A stretch of 64,000 nt of DNA. It comes from Anarhynchus alexandrinus (lineage: Eukaryota > Chordata > Aves > Charadriiformes > Charadriidae). The stretch is taken from assembly GCA_008711295.1 (NCBI GenBank), contig VUYV01000008.1, positions 1,369,588 to 1,433,587 of the forward strand, read 5' to 3'. The notes beneath the pieces are model-generated. The model saw only the letters and a program-made list of their open reading frames with translations, was not told the origin of the DNA and ran no database searches. Position 1 is the first letter of the stretch, and each line of letters starts with the position of its first letter. Below are positions 29,223-42,542 of this stretch, piece by piece. A program made the position numbers and the translations under genes.

Positions 29223-29319
29223 CACTTAGGGATATGGTTTAGTGGTGGACTTGGCAACGTTAGGTTTATGGTTGGATTCGGTGATCTTAAAGGTCTTTTC
29301 CAACCTAAATGATTCTATG
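29223..29319 (+). mobile_element. CR1 LINE 3' tail, sense orientation
   Basis: The segment contains GGTTTAGTGGTGGACTTGG, then TTGGATTCGGTGATCTTAAA, GGTCTTTTCCAACCTAAATG and terminal ATTCTATG. This is the characteristic 3' end of avian CR1, whose elements are usually 5'-truncated and end in ATTCTATG-type octamers rather than poly(A). At about 97 bases it is a severely 5'-truncated copy with no coding content. Confidence 0.93.
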
Positions 29320-31648
29320 GTTGCTCAGGATTTGAGTTTTCTTGAGCATTAGCAGCATAATGGTGGTATTCTCAAAGTTAATGTTATAGGAGAGCCATGG
29401 AATGTGTTTGCCCTGTTCTTCATTAAAATTTTTGAAGTCTGTGTTTGTCTTAATTACAAATAAACCTTTTATTTTGTGCCCTTTTTGAGGTGTCTAAAGT
29501 CACCGAAGTCTCTCACTGCCGAATGGATCAGAGATAAGTCCTATCTATAAGGAATGAGAAATTGATTAGCAACGGCTATAAAATGAGTGAGGTTATCCAT
29601 TGAAGTTAGTGGAAACGCCAGCATCAGAATACACGATCACCTCTCTTGGCAGCAAATTGCATATTTCCTTGGGCTGAAGTGCCTGTTGTAACGTTTTTCT
29701 TAAGAGACAGGATGGTGCGACGGCTGTGCTGAACGCACATCGCAGGAGATTGAGGTTGGGTAGGTCTGAAATGATGCTGTTTCATCTGAACCTTTCAGTC
29801 TTGAAGCAGTGCTTAGTATACAGTGTCTTTAAAAGCATGAGATAAATTTCAAGTGATTGGTGGTAATAATATGGTGGATTTGAAATGGAGCTTCTAAATC
29901 TAGGCGAGGATGAAAAGAAACTTGTTTTCTGGAAGTACCTTGTGTTTATTGTGCTACATAGACAAATGCTTTACAAAGTAACTGAGTGACAGGCAGTGCA
30001 TTACCGCTTGCAGGCACTTCAGCTGTAAATCATCTGCAGCTCAGTGCGTGCTGTTTTACAAGGGAGAAAATGTGAGTGTGAATATCAGAATTACCCGTTG
30101 TCCAACCTTACTGAAATAGCACCGCTTCGATGTTTGTGCAGTCTCCTTTCCAGGAAAACCAAATAATGTACTTGTTTAGAGGTGACATTTAAGAGTTGCA
30201 ATTAAGGCTTGGGTTGTGTTGAATGTGGTCCTCCATACACACACATCATATCTCTGCCAAAGAGCTTACAGTTAACTTTGAAAGAGTTAAATACAGAAAG
30301 AATCGGACATGAGAAAGGCATTGAAGTTGTATAGGAGAGTTTTAGCAGAGGCTAAACCTCCAAATCTTGTCCTCTTGTATCTGGAAAAATGCCAGTGTGT
30401 TTGTGGAATAAGTAAACATCTGGATGCTCTGTCTTTACTGTTGCTGCTTCATAGTTATTGCATTTGTTGCTTTTATTTAAATTTTCCCTGAAGACGCAAA
30501 TTAACATGAAAAAAACACAAACATCGAACCATTTCTATGCTGCATATTTCTGTGGAGTGCTGATCTTGAAGAGCCAGTTACTGCGCTTTAGAGAATTCTG
30601 TTCTTGCAGGAACAAAAGAGTGGGAAAGTCTGAAATGCGTAAAAGAAAGTTGGAGCTGTAGACTTGTGGGATTGGAAGTGTACTTCCAATATATTCAATA
30701 ATACATCACTTAAGTTCTGGTGTGGGGTGGTATTTATTTATTCTAGTCCACTTAAAAGGACAAAGCAGCATACTGAAGTGGTTCAAATGGTAGAAAAGGA
30801 ATTATAAGTGAACTGAAGTTTGAAGGTTTGGTTTGGGGGACTCTAACGCAAGCACGTCTTTCAGGTACACGTTTAGCTGAGTTCGGAGAACAGGTTTTCC
30901 TCTGGGGAAGGAAAGCTTGGCTTCAGAAACAGCTGAAAATATGTGACTTCCAGCAATGGCTTTCTGGCTGATACCGGATTAACTTGTCGACTACATCATT
31001 GCAAAGCTACTTTATTTTGCAAAATGCTCAACCTTCAAGAATACTTATTTCCTGAATGTGGAAAACTAATGCTGTTTGTATTAGTGATCCCCATCTTTCC
31101 AGATTCCTCACTTGTTTGAGCACTTACGTGTTTGGTTCATTTTTATTTTTGCTACAGTTGGTTAAACAATAGCTTCAGCTTTCTCTGAGTTTTTTTTTTT
31201 TAAAGGCCAGATGGCATCCTGGGGAAATGAACAGCTCGCAGTAGCCTTCAGTTTGCATGCAGGAGTTAAGAAGTAGCTTTCCTTTGAGTGTGTTGTGGCA
31301 TTGTTGATCCAGATCTGGCAGTTCTCTTTTGTATACGGTTAAAAATCCCATTACTGTTCTGGGGAGGATGGAAATAAAGTATCCAAAACACCATTATTGA
31401 AACTCCTGTCACCAAAAGGTTACTACTGATATCGCTTAATCTGTGCATTCTTTCATTTTTTGAAATTGCACAGCTTAACTCTGTTTTATAAAATACTATT
31501 TAAATTATAAAAACCTGTTGAACTTGCTAAATATCATTATGAATGTTTGTAACTTCAAATGGAAAACTCTCTAAGCTTTATCTTTTAAGAATGTTGTCTT
31601 CCTGTAGTTAATACCTGTTTATGTTTTAATCTCAGTCTTTTCCTCATC

Positions 31649-31653
31649 ACTTT
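31649..31653 (+). repeat. Target site duplication, left copy (ACTTT)
   Basis: ACTTT lies directly before the TG end of the LTR and is repeated exactly at 32375-32379 directly after the CA end. It marks the integration site. Confidence 0.9.
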
Positions 31654-32374
31654 TGTCGTGGTTTAGGCCAAATCAGCTACTGGGGACCCCAGATGGGACC
31701 GACAGATGCTCCCCTCTACCCCTCTTCAAAGAGAGAGGCAGAGGAGGAAAGAGTTATGAGTTTAGAAGGAACTAAACTACTTTAATGAAATATTAATAAT
31801 AAAATAAAAAGAAATAATGAAAAATATATACAAAACCGTATCAAGCTCCGGAGATGACAGTCATGACACCAGCTGGCACTGGGGCCGTCCCAGGCTGCAC
31901 TCGGTGACAGACGGGAACTGGATTCCGGATCTGCATTCAGGATCAGGATCACAGGCAGATGAACAGAGTCCTACTCAGATGCTGGCCATTGAAGGAAGAG
32001 AGCTGACCCTTTGATCCATCAGCTTTTGTACTGAGCATGAGGCAGATGGGATGGAATACCCTGTTGGTCAGGTTTGGGTCACCTGTCCTGTCCCCTCCTC
32101 CCCGCAGGTGGGACCCCACTATGCTTTTCCGCTTCCGACCTTCCAACGGGGCAAATAACGAAGTTGGTTGGCCTTGGCTGTTATAGCAATAAGTATAAGC
32201 AAGAGCCTCTCTGCATACCATGCCTGGGCATCAACTATAAACATAGGCCTTATCACTCTGAGAGAGTGAACATTGTCTGCACAATATGCTGTTAATTTCA
32301 GTAGTTAGAAGAGGCCCAGCTAAGAAGCGAAGTTACTGAACAAAATTGGTTCTGTTTTACCTCAAACCAGGACA
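31654..32374 (-). mobile_element. Solo LTR of an endogenous retrovirus (ERVL-like), 721 bp
   Basis: The element is bounded by TGTCGTGG on the left and CCAGGACA on the right, giving TG...CA ends with imperfect inverted termini. It is flanked on both sides by ACTTT (31649-31653 and 32375-32379), a perfect 5-bp target duplication of the length expected for ERVL-type integration. On the minus strand a TATATA lies at about 31822-31828 and an ATTAAA poly(A) signal (TTTAAT on the plus strand, 31781-31786) follows it, leaving a long U3 and a short U5. This supports minus orientation, opposite to NEO1. There is no internal region or second LTR, so it is a solo LTR left by recombination. Open frames inside it are incidental. 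Family assignment is by eye; the boundaries are firm. Confidence 0.9.
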
Positions 32375-32379
32375 ACTTT
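32375..32379 (+). repeat. Target site duplication, right copy (ACTTT)
   Basis: This is an exact copy of the left flank at 31649-31653, immediately following the LTR. Confidence 0.9.
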
Positions 32380-35300
32380 GAAAAAAAAAAAGCCAAACCC
32401 AATTATTTGGTTTGGGATCGTCTCATAATTTCCTCTGGTCTTTTTTCACCTGTTAGTGGTCTACTGTTTTTCCAAAGTGTAAAACTGCATTTGGAAAGCT
32501 AGTTGGTGCCTTTTTGCATAGTTGTTACAGTTAGTAATATATGGATTGTTGCAAGAAGAAAGTAGGCTTACTTAGTTTTAATGTTTGATGCTTCTGTTTT
32601 CCGAGCCACCATCTCTTACCTCTTGTCTTTGATCACAGTTGAAGACAGACTAAGGCAGTTGCAATGTTCCAGCTGTTGCTTGTGCTGCATACCTTCAGGT
32701 CTGGTCCATCCTATCTGTACTGTGAAAATGGGATGAAAGAGGAACAGGCACATTATCCAGATAAAGCAGGTGAAGTGGAAAACCTAATATAAGCAAAAAT
32801 TGACACCGTAGGCTGGCAGAAAGGCAACCGTGTCAACAATGAATGTGTTCAGCCAGTCTTTACAGCCTCTTCTATTTCTGCTCACACCTTGGAGAAAAAG
32901 GAGATTATTGTCCAGCATTTGGAAGGGCAGATTGGTTTTTAAACAGCTTAAAGTTGTAGCCTTTTCTAATAGTGATTGGGATGCATCTCATGAGTTTATG
33001 TTACTGGCCTTGGTACATGCTGGGACAACTCTTAGCCAAGAAGAATGGGGGACAGCAAAAACTGATTTTAAAATGAAGTGGTTTTGTGGATACCCTGTTT
33101 TCATACAGCAAACTCTGCTCTTAGCACCCTTACTATCGGAATGCATCCTCTGCATGTTGTGAACCTTATTTTGTTTCTTTTCTTGGAGATGGAGTACTGC
33201 TCTGAACTGTGTCAGTTTTCATATGGAGGACTGTAACTTTGTTAAAACATGTGGGTTTGGGTTTCCTTTGACGTTTCCTAAAATTCTAAGTTAGTTTTAA
33301 ATTTGACTACTGCCTGCATCTTAAGAAAGACAGGAATTTGGTAAACTACTTAACTCTTTTGTCTTGTTTTGACACTATCATCTCTGTCTTTGTCCTCTTA
33401 GTCTTGTCTTTCTCAAAAATAGGATTACTTCTGGGAGACCTGCCTGGCAAGAGATGATGAGAGCCACTGCCTGAAGATGGATTTTTTTTTTTTTGTTGTT
33501 GTTGCCTTGAGTGTTTTGGGAAGTGCATATCTATATAACTCCCTTTCCCATATCTTTTTCAGCTTATGGGAGTCCAATAAAATAAGACAACATCAATCTG
33601 GTCAAGGCATAGTATACAGAAATTGCAGGTGGCCCTGTGTCTGTAACAGTGAGTTAAATTGTTTTTAAGCTCCACAGTTGGGGGTGGGAGTCAGTTACGC
33701 TAATCTTTTTATTCCCAGAAGAATTGTTTTGCAGAAATACAAGTGTTTCTCACAAAAGGCACATCCCTATTGTGTTGTATTGCTGTATAGTACTTTTGGC
33801 TTGTGAAGTGGTTGAAGGAAGATAGAAGAGCTTCCTGATTATTTCGGCATCCTTGCACTGATTCTGTAAACGGCTGAAGTTTGAAAAGATATCTTTATTT
33901 TCCATTGATCACTATGTCTGTACGAGGGCAAGCTGTTAATGACTTATAGGATCCTGTACTTAAAAACTAGCAAAAAGGAGAATAGGGGATGCAGAAGCAA
34001 CTCATACCATGACAGTGGTGCACCTTCATAGGAATGAGATTGAATATGAGTAGGAACATTCCTGGCACGAATTCTGTTGCGCACAAAACAGTAGGAACTT
34101 TATAGTTTCCATAGAAGAGGTTTCCTGTGACAGATTTCTTGGGGGCTTTTTGGGTTTATGTTTTTTTTTTTTCCTGTCCCCCTTCTTCTTCCCAGCTTGC
34201 AGTTGCTAGAAATGTGTTTATCGCTTGCTTTGGAGGTTTGGGTCTCTTTGGGGAAAACCTTGACTTCGTTTCTCCTAATGTTGCTGTGAGAAATGTTGAA
34301 ATTGCTTTGTGTTGCTTAAAATGAGGAGCATAGAAAATCTGGAGACTTGTACTTTAGTTTATTTGTGCTCTCCTCGTCCTAATGGAGAATCTGAAACCTT
34401 GGAGGAGTTGGTTTTGTTTAGTTCAAAGGGAATTTGCTCTCCGAATGTCAACTGATGTTACTCTGCTTTGTGCCAGGATTTCAGTAAGCGGAGTTGTGGA
34501 GAACGAAAGGGTGAAGGGATGAATCTTTCTTGTGTTTCTTTGCTTTTCCTGTGAAATAGTTTTTTTGCACAATCTCCCCAAAGACTATTAGTGTTAATAA
34601 ACTGGCCCTGGCTTTTTATCCCAGTTCTGAGGACTTCAAATTGAGTCTCGTATTTTGTGAGAGAAACACTTTGGCTGTTCTTGGCCAGAGGATACAAGTT
34701 TTCCAAGCCATTGTTTACATACACAGGTGTACTAAAACAATGTGCAATAAGATGGTTCAACAATGAATATGAACTCATTTTATATCTGGTTTAATAGGGT
34801 TTATTTTAAAGCTTTATGTAAGATTTTTTTTTTTGTACAGGCAATTCTTATATTGATAACTGTTTCTTGAGTGTTTAAATGCAATCATGACTTTGCAAAC
34901 TGATCTGTAACTTTCTGGTGAGCTATACGTATGTTTTTTACCAATACCCTTCACGACTTCCCTTGCTGTCAAATTTTTTCAGAAGCATGAAAGCCTAATT
35001 CTGGTTTCAAAAGCATATATTTTTTTTTAATAATGTGTGCATATATGTGTGTGTAGCTTGTTCTATTGTCTTCCTGAACTAAAGCTCAGATTATTATTTC
35101 TGTCTTTTTCCAGTTGTAATGAATGAGTCACTTCTTCTGTTTATAAGGATTTGGTTGTTTACTCTGACAAACCCTTGATAAGAGACACTCGACAAGATCT
35201 CAGTAAATCAATTTGTTCAGGATCTATAAGCATCTCATTAGCATTTATTTGCAACGCTCATTCTAAGCTCAGCTGCAGCTGTTTAACGCACTGAATCTCT

Positions 35301-36372
35301 CAAAGATTTCCAGGATTGTAAGCATATGTTTTGAGATTGTGCTTTAAGTGGAGGAATTTTGTGGGCTTTTTTCTTTTCATTGCTGCTGTTAACAAAGATC
35401 TTTTTGAATGGAATTGCAGGCTCTGTGTCTGTAATCTTTCCCACTTTTGGCTGCTGAAAGCTTAGTTGGAAAAAACATAACTACTGGGGTGGCATTGACT
35501 GCAAAACTATTCTTCTGCCCTTCATTCTTTTTATTTCACCATTGCTGTGAGGACAACAGTCTCATTTTAGCTGCAGTTTTTGAAATAATAGTTAAAAGGA
35601 ATCATAACGCTCTTACCTTCAACAAATCCCACACGGAGACAAGTGATGCCATTGTCTTTGGGACTTGCAGCACAACACATCCAGAATTTACATGGCGCGG
35701 GCTGCAAGTCAAATGATAATGCTGTATTTCAGATTGACTAATGTGCCTTGTAACACAAAAGGAGGCCAGGACTACCTGCAGCTCTTAGTGATTGATTTTC
35801 AATACAAATCTCATAATAGTCTATTTTAAAGAAGTGTAGCAGAAAACTAGTCAGATACCAACATCCCAAAAGGTAACTAAGCCACAGTTATATTTCCAAG
35901 ATTTTGTGAGGGTGAGTTAGTCTTGTTTTTATTTTCGTTTCACAAACTAGACTGTAGGGAAATGAGAAAATAAAAACCCAGAAGCTTTTTCAGAGATCGA
36001 CTGGATAATTCAAATACTACACACCACAGAGTGGAGCCAGAGAATGCTCTGTACGTGGCAGTTAGCGATCAGCATGCCTGTATGTGTGTTCTTTATTAAA
36101 ACTTCACTGTAACTTTTGTGAATACCAGTTTTTGGGAAAGTATGTGTGTATAAAATGGTTCTTTTTTCCACTCCTGCCATAACAAATGAAAATGCCTTCC
36201 TGGCAAGGCAAAAGCTGATATTTGACACTTACCCTTAATGTTTAAATTCCCCTGACTTCCTGCAATTTGTGCTGCTCTCTGTGGCTCACCTTAATTGAGA
36301 TAACCTGCGTTTATTTTTCTTTTGTATTCATGTGACAGAAAAATCACTGCAAGGCTCCAACCTTGCTTTGGC

Positions 36373-36690
36373 TTACGTGGGGCTTTGCATTGCCCCCTCC
36401 GCATTTACCCCTCTTTGGGGGTCTTCCCCACACTCCATGGGTGCTTCCTTCCGATAGGGACCGCAGAGCATCCGCAGCCTGGTTGTTGTAAAGCTCTCCC
36501 TGCTCAACTGGTGTAGCCATGGAAACGGCAGGATGGGATTCCCAGGGCGCCCCATCCCCATCCCCCTCGCCTGCCGTACGGGGCTCTGCGGCCGGGAGCT
36601 GCTGGGGCAGGGCCAGCTGGGCTGAGGCTGTGGCTGTGGGGCTGCTCCCCAGAAACCCGGCCTTGGCCTTAGAAGGCTTCCAAGTAAAGC
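36373..36690. other. CpG-rich patch
   Basis: The core near 36545-36600 holds at least six CpGs in about 50 bases, including GGCGCC and CGGCCGGG, in an otherwise AT-rich intron. Overlapping open frames exist on both strands, as expected for GC-rich sequence, and none resembles a known protein. It could be a regulatory element or an alternative promoter, but this is not shown. Confidence 0.5.
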
Positions 36691-37916
36691 GATTTCCTTG
36701 ACCTCTAGGTACAGGTGAAAAATGGAAAAGCAGTGCTTCCTACTTCTTGACCTGTGACTCGGCTGGGTGGTGCAGCGTGCTGGAAATCTCCTGTTAATCT
36801 GTCTGGCTTGCTTTCAGATCTTGCAAGCAGTTTCACTAGAGTACATGGAATTAAAATAAAAGAAGTTGCAGGACAATAAGCCGTGGTAATTATTTAAGAA
36901 AAAGATTTGATGCTCAGCTTTGAATGGAGCTGTTTAAAAAAAAAAACAAAACAAAAACTCACCACCCTAGATTTCATCAGTCAGCCCTAGTGTACCAACT
37001 TTTTTGGTGAGTGTGTTAGAATGCAAAGTATCATCAGATAGGTGTACCTCAGCAAAAAAGGCAGAAACTTGGGGCAGTTGCCTGCTTCTCTACAAACAGT
37101 TTGCAAAAAGTATTTTTTTTTTTTTCTGCAAATGGGGACCACATTCTTTCACTACAATCCGTACATGATCTGCTGAAACCCTCCTACATGTAGTCTGCAG
37201 TCCAACAAGCTGTTTAAATATTATTTTCTAAATTCCTTTCCTTATATGTTATTGGAAATATTGTAGCTCGTTCCATCTGTTTACTTGTGGACTTCTGGTA
37301 CTCTGGATCTTGCTAGGGGTGACCTTGCTTGATCAATAGTTCAGTGAAAAATTGACAGTGTATTTTCATCTTAGATCAATAATGAATCAGTGATTTGGGG
37401 AGACTCAAAATATCACCGCTACAAAATATTTCTCATGGGGAAAAAAATTATTTATGGTTGAAACCAATTATGCTGAAAGAAAGGTCTGATAAGAAACTTG
37501 TGATCTAGAGGCATAATTGTAGGACAGGATGATGAAAGATGAATCTTAACTTATCATTTTGGATTGACGAGGAAAATATTTATGAATTAGACTTTGTTAA
37601 TATTTCTTCTCCTGTACTGTAACACAAAGGGGAACGGAATTTGGAATGGGTGCAGAAGTCCAAGGTTGTACTTAAAAACATTGAACCAAGGAGACAGTGT
37701 AGCTATGAAGGCAAAGATGCAATTTGTAAGCATGGGTAGAGTTCTGGAGAGATTTGAAGGACAGGGGTTCGTTTCTTGGACTTAATGTTTAAATAAAAAA
37801 AAAAAACCCATGCCATTAACCACCAGAAATGACCACTTTTGAAACATTGCTTGTCTGTGCCCCAGAGCGGTGATCTCATTCAACCAAAGCACCAGATTAA
37901 TTTTTAAAAGCCCTCA

Positions 37917-38085
37917 CAAAACCGAGCGTGCTGTGTCCAGTCGCTCTTGTGCCACTTGCCCCAGTGTTTGCCACTTGGCTCTTTGCGGCAGGCAGGCAGC
38001 AGCATCGCTCTGCCAGCCGGGAGCCTGCCCGGGTTCCTGCCTGACCTCTTGTCCTGCCTGGCAATCTCGCTCTGTAGCCTGGCAT
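37917..38085. other. Smaller CpG-rich patch
   Basis: About seven CpGs in 170 bases, with GCCGGGAGC and GCCCGGG cores. It lies about 1.3 kb after the previous patch. Open frames on both strands are a composition effect. No function is assigned. Confidence 0.4.
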
Positions 38086-41062
38086 TAGCTAAGAGCTTGT
38101 TTGATTCTGTATGATAAAAAAATGAACTTTAGATCATGACTGTAAGCAGAGTGATCTTCCAGATTTGCTTCGCAAGTAGTAGCATCCCCTTTTTGTGGTG
38201 ACAAATTCCAGTGCCTCTTCTGCTTTGCTGTTTTACTCTCTTATACCGCTGTTGTAGTATTTTCTGTATTAAATCACCCACTTTTTTTGTAAGTCTAGTT
38301 GTTAGCTGTGAAATACTAGAAAGTAGATTTCTTCCAACACAACACACAAATAACAGAAGGGCGATCAAATGCAGCCGTGGGTTGTTAAGGTAAGGCTAAG
38401 GAGGTTTTTTGTCCTGATGCTGTTATCACAAAGATGAAATGATAAGCGGGTGGCTGAAAATGCAGCTTGCTTTACTTTGAATTTAATTCACATTTCAACT
38501 TTGAAATAGTGTAGTGAAGGCTGGTAGTGTGCTCTTAATTGTAGCTTGAAGTAATTTCCTTTTTCTTTAGCCCCTTTGACTACATTGGAAAATCTGTCTT
38601 TATTTAGTAGCTCCACCTATGTCATTCTTTCAAGGTTAGCGGTAAGCTGGAAGGAGGAGCTGGCAATCTGGAGTGAATAAAATACAGACCCTTTTTTTTT
38701 TTTTGTATGGATTCTGAAGGTGAGGGTCTGTGGCAGTTCTCAACAATCCTTGGTGAGCTGCAGCTTAACCTTGAATCGTATTGTGGGGAAAGAGCTCCCA
38801 TTTCCCATCTGGTCACTTAATGAAGACTCAATTATATTTTTGGCATAGCATTTAGAGAATGATCTACGAGTTGCATTCAAAATTAATGATATTTAATTTA
38901 ATCGATGAGATATCACAGGCACCTTAGCCTAATAATAAGTTTTGTCCATGTTAATACTGATTTTTTTTCCCCTATGAACTAAAAGCAAGTTATGCAAACT
39001 TAATGAGCAAACTTAATGGCAGGGTGGTTTTTAGTCACCAGCCCTTGAGGCATTGGTTTTGGGTGCAGAATGAACCACTGGTAGAAAGAACTTGCGACAG
39101 CCGGCGCTTTGTAGTGCAGACCTGGGAAGTGGCACTGCAGGTTTCCCAGCCATTGCACTCACCTGGAGTCCCAGTTAAGTGGTAAACGTTAAGATTAACT
39201 GGGATTTTCCAGTTTGTTTGTTTGGTTTTATACACGCTCATTTCTTGTTGAAAAGTAGACTCTGGTCTGTGCAAACCATACTAACTGCTCACCAAAAGAT
39301 GCTGTCCTTCCGGTATCATCATTGCCCCTTGGTTTTGTTGTGCTTTGTGGCTGTGAGACCTTGCTTTGCCTTGCTTTTTTTCCACTCCCCTGTTCCGGAC
39401 AGGACTCTCATTAGACAGCGTCCTTTTAGGCTTTTTAGTCTTTTTCCATCACGTGGTCCTGCAGTGTAGCCCCAGATTTTCTAAAATCTCTGGATAATTA
39501 TAGTTCTTAATGAGATCTCTCTGATGGAATACATTCTGGTAAAAATAGCGCACCTAGATTACCAATTTAACATAGGCAGCACTAGTATCCAGGGTTACCT
39601 TTTTCTCTGTATATTTAAACAGTTAAACTGGTGAGATGAAGCCCAAATTCATTTCCCTAAATTGCACGGGACTGAAAATATACAAGAAGCAATACCTAGT
39701 GTAGAGATGCCCTTGGCCAGCACACTGCCTGCTTCACTGAACGTATTTATGAAGAGCACTCGGACTGCTTGAGCAATAAAAGTAATTTGAATACTGAGGT
39801 AGATTTAATGCCATTTGTTGGTTAAGTCCCAAACGATCTATCCTGTATCAAAAACCATGGAGTTATCTGCCCCATTAATAGTTCTAGCATAACTTTTTGC
39901 TTTAGAAATCATTAGGTATGTACATTTGTACAGCTATGTTGATGTGTATATTTTTATATATAAGTATATACAAAACTAAGTCAGTATGTGTAACTTAGTA
40001 CAAGAATAATTTTATATGTTTGTATTTGGGATGTCCGCATTGTGTGCAGATGGTAAAATGAAGGTGACCTAGCTCTGGGCGCTCAGATTAGATATTGTTA
40101 TCTAATGTCTTATTTCACAGAATTCCTGACACACTTTAGCCTGTGGCTCGTTGCACACTGGCCTGTCTGCCTGCCCTGGTTGCCGTTCCTCCAACAGCTG
40201 TGTTACGCTGGGCACTCTTATAGGCTTTTGTTATTGGCACTAACTCCTCTGCCAAATACTTAACTGTCCCCTCTTCCTCCCCGCTTCGATTGAAGATGCC
40301 TTGCATGGAGTGCTGTGGCTGGATGTACTGGTCTGGGGAGGAGATACTGTTGGAACTGAAACTGTTGAGCCTGAAAATGTGAATGACTCACCCCTCCCTT
40401 TTTTACTGCATGTTTACAAAGATGAAAAGCACTTTTAATACATGCAGACTATGTATTCTAAAACTTTGGGAGACAAAGTGATTACATTTTAATATTGGCT
40501 GTAAGAAATCCCTACTGCAAAGAAACCCTAATGAAATAAGGGCAAAGCATCTTTCTTTAGTATTCTGTGATTTATAGCCTCTCTCATGCAAGTAAGATAA
40601 CAGTACAGCAAGTGAAGGAGGACCTGAGTAATGTATGTTATTGGGTGATTGAAAGCCAGAAAATCTAAGATAAACAATGTCTTACAGAAACTTAATAATT
40701 TGAGTTAAAAATAAATAATCATGATCGACTTATTAATGTTTTACAACATATTTGTAGGCGTAGAATGGTGGTGTTCTTAAAGTGCATCATTTCATAGATC
40801 ACTTGTCTTTTGACCAGTTCCCAACTTCAGTTTGGCCACTTTCTGTTATAATCAGATCTGTAGCCGTGGATGTTTCTGTTATGGAGCTGAAAAAACAATT
40901 TTACATGCCTCTTGTCTGGGACTTTTTTCATGGTTAAAAGTGACACGAGTGCTTGGCGCTGGAAAGCTGTATTTCATCCATCTTGTGACTGAAAGGAGGT
41001 GGTTCAGTAGTTCTGTTTTCTGGCTCTAGTTCTTAAACCAAGCAAAAAACCCACCAAAAAAG

Positions 41063-41089
41063 CCCCCCCCCCCCCCCCCCNTTTTTTTT
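41063..41089 (+). repeat. Poly-C run, single N, then poly-T
   Basis: Eighteen C (41063-41080) are followed by one N at 41081 and eight T. The N is the only ambiguous base in the window and sits at a homopolymer junction, so local length and sequence are unreliable. Confidence 0.95.
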
Positions 41090-42542
41090 CTTGCAATTTT
41101 TGTTTAAAAAGTGTAAATTGCTCTACTAAAAAACATAGATTCCCATTTGTGATAGTCATAACGTGCTGTGAATTGACTGAAATAAAGCTTTTTCCTCCTT
41201 AAATATAGCTTCTAAGTGTTAATGGTAGACTTACTAGGGACTGCAGTCTAATTATCTGATTATACTGTGATTAAGGTATGTTTGAGTTAGGAAAGTTTCT
41301 CAGGAGAAGGTTGTACAGGCTATTTACATAAAACCTCAGAACGGACAGGGAAAATGAGACCAAAGGAATTTTTAGCTTTATAATAGTGTCTGATGGTGGC
41401 CAGCGGTGGATGCCTATGCAGAGCTAATCTGCCCTTCAGCTGAAAATGTTTGTGGTTTGGTCTTAAATGTAGTGTTTTGGTGACTGGGAGAAATTACAGC
41501 ATAAAATCTTAAAGAACCTGGGAAAAGCTTTGCCATAACATCTTTTGGAAATTATTTTATGCTGCGATGCTTGAGCTAACTTACTTGTGTAAATTGCTTT
41601 ATATTTTAATGCACTTCTATCAGGAGGTATTATTTAAAACAGAAAGCTTGTTGCAGCAGGCATCAACTGTGCTGCAAATGCAAAATGTGAAGGATATGCT
41701 AAAAACCTTACCTTAATGCTAGCTAGAGACCTAAAATAGAGGAGACTACTAGACCTGGCAGTGTGGTAGGTTATAGTTGAAAGGGAATGAAGAAAAGCCT
41801 GCAGTTGAAGGGTGTTTAGGTCCTGGTGTTCCTTGCCCATGTTGGAGGTGATAATCTGTGCTGACTTTGGAGGGAGCAGTCACATCTGAGGCTGTAGCAC
41901 ACTGTCCTTACAGATCTGCAGGTGATGGCAGCTCACTCTGTGCTTTGATATGGTAAGTGCAGTGCAGCTGATAAGTACACAGTCACAAACATCCGAACCA
42001 GTTTCCACTGCGGATTAATGGATCAACTTCTGCAGTTTGGAGCTTACCCAGAGTCAAGAACTGATGTGAAGAGGTGTTTGGGGACACTGAATGACGTTAT
42101 GGAAGTTAACAGTTCTGTGTCAAGGTCCAAGTCATCGCAGAGTCTCTTGGTCATTGGACTTGCGTGCTCTGTTCTTAGTGCCAAAACAGTGCGCTTAAGC
42201 AAAGCCATCATTGCAACGTCAGCTAGCTCAAGTGATTGCGTTCAGATTAGGTGAGGTTGTTACAGCCTCGTGGTTCCTTCAAGAGTATGTTGTTTTATTC
42301 CGATAGGTTTTGCAAAATCCTGCTTCTGGGGTGAACAGCAGGTGTGGTTTTGAGTGGTACTCTGCTGAGGATCAGATCTGTCCTTCCTGTTGCCAGTCTG
42401 AATACCTAGAACGTGTGGTTTTCAGAGTGTGTTGGTATATCATGTCTTCCTCCTTGTTTCTAACTGTTAACAGATGGATCAGGTACTTTGTGTAACTTTT
42501 ATTGCTAGATTCCTCAGAACAGATCTTTCCTACGTGGCTTTA

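Larger units (their letters stand above)
28166..31653. other. Intronic sequence between LINE fragment and solo LTR
   Basis: Apart from the short CR1 tail at 29223-29319, nothing coding or repetitive was recognised. Two overlapping short forward frames around 30300-30660 have no family resemblance. Confidence 0.6.
32380..42542. other. Intronic sequence with CpG-rich patches and an assembly ambiguity
   Basis: No exon or interspersed repeat was recognised. Notable points are a tandem CAGCTG pair at 35270-35281, CpG-rich patches at 36373-36690 and 37917-38085, A-rich low complexity at 36933-36957 and the C18-N-T run at 41063-41089. Confidence 0.65.

Noticed and set aside
31949..32221. 90-codon minus-strand frame within the solo LTR
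   Set aside because: It lies in the LTR U3 region, which does not encode the conserved retroviral proteins. No family resemblance.
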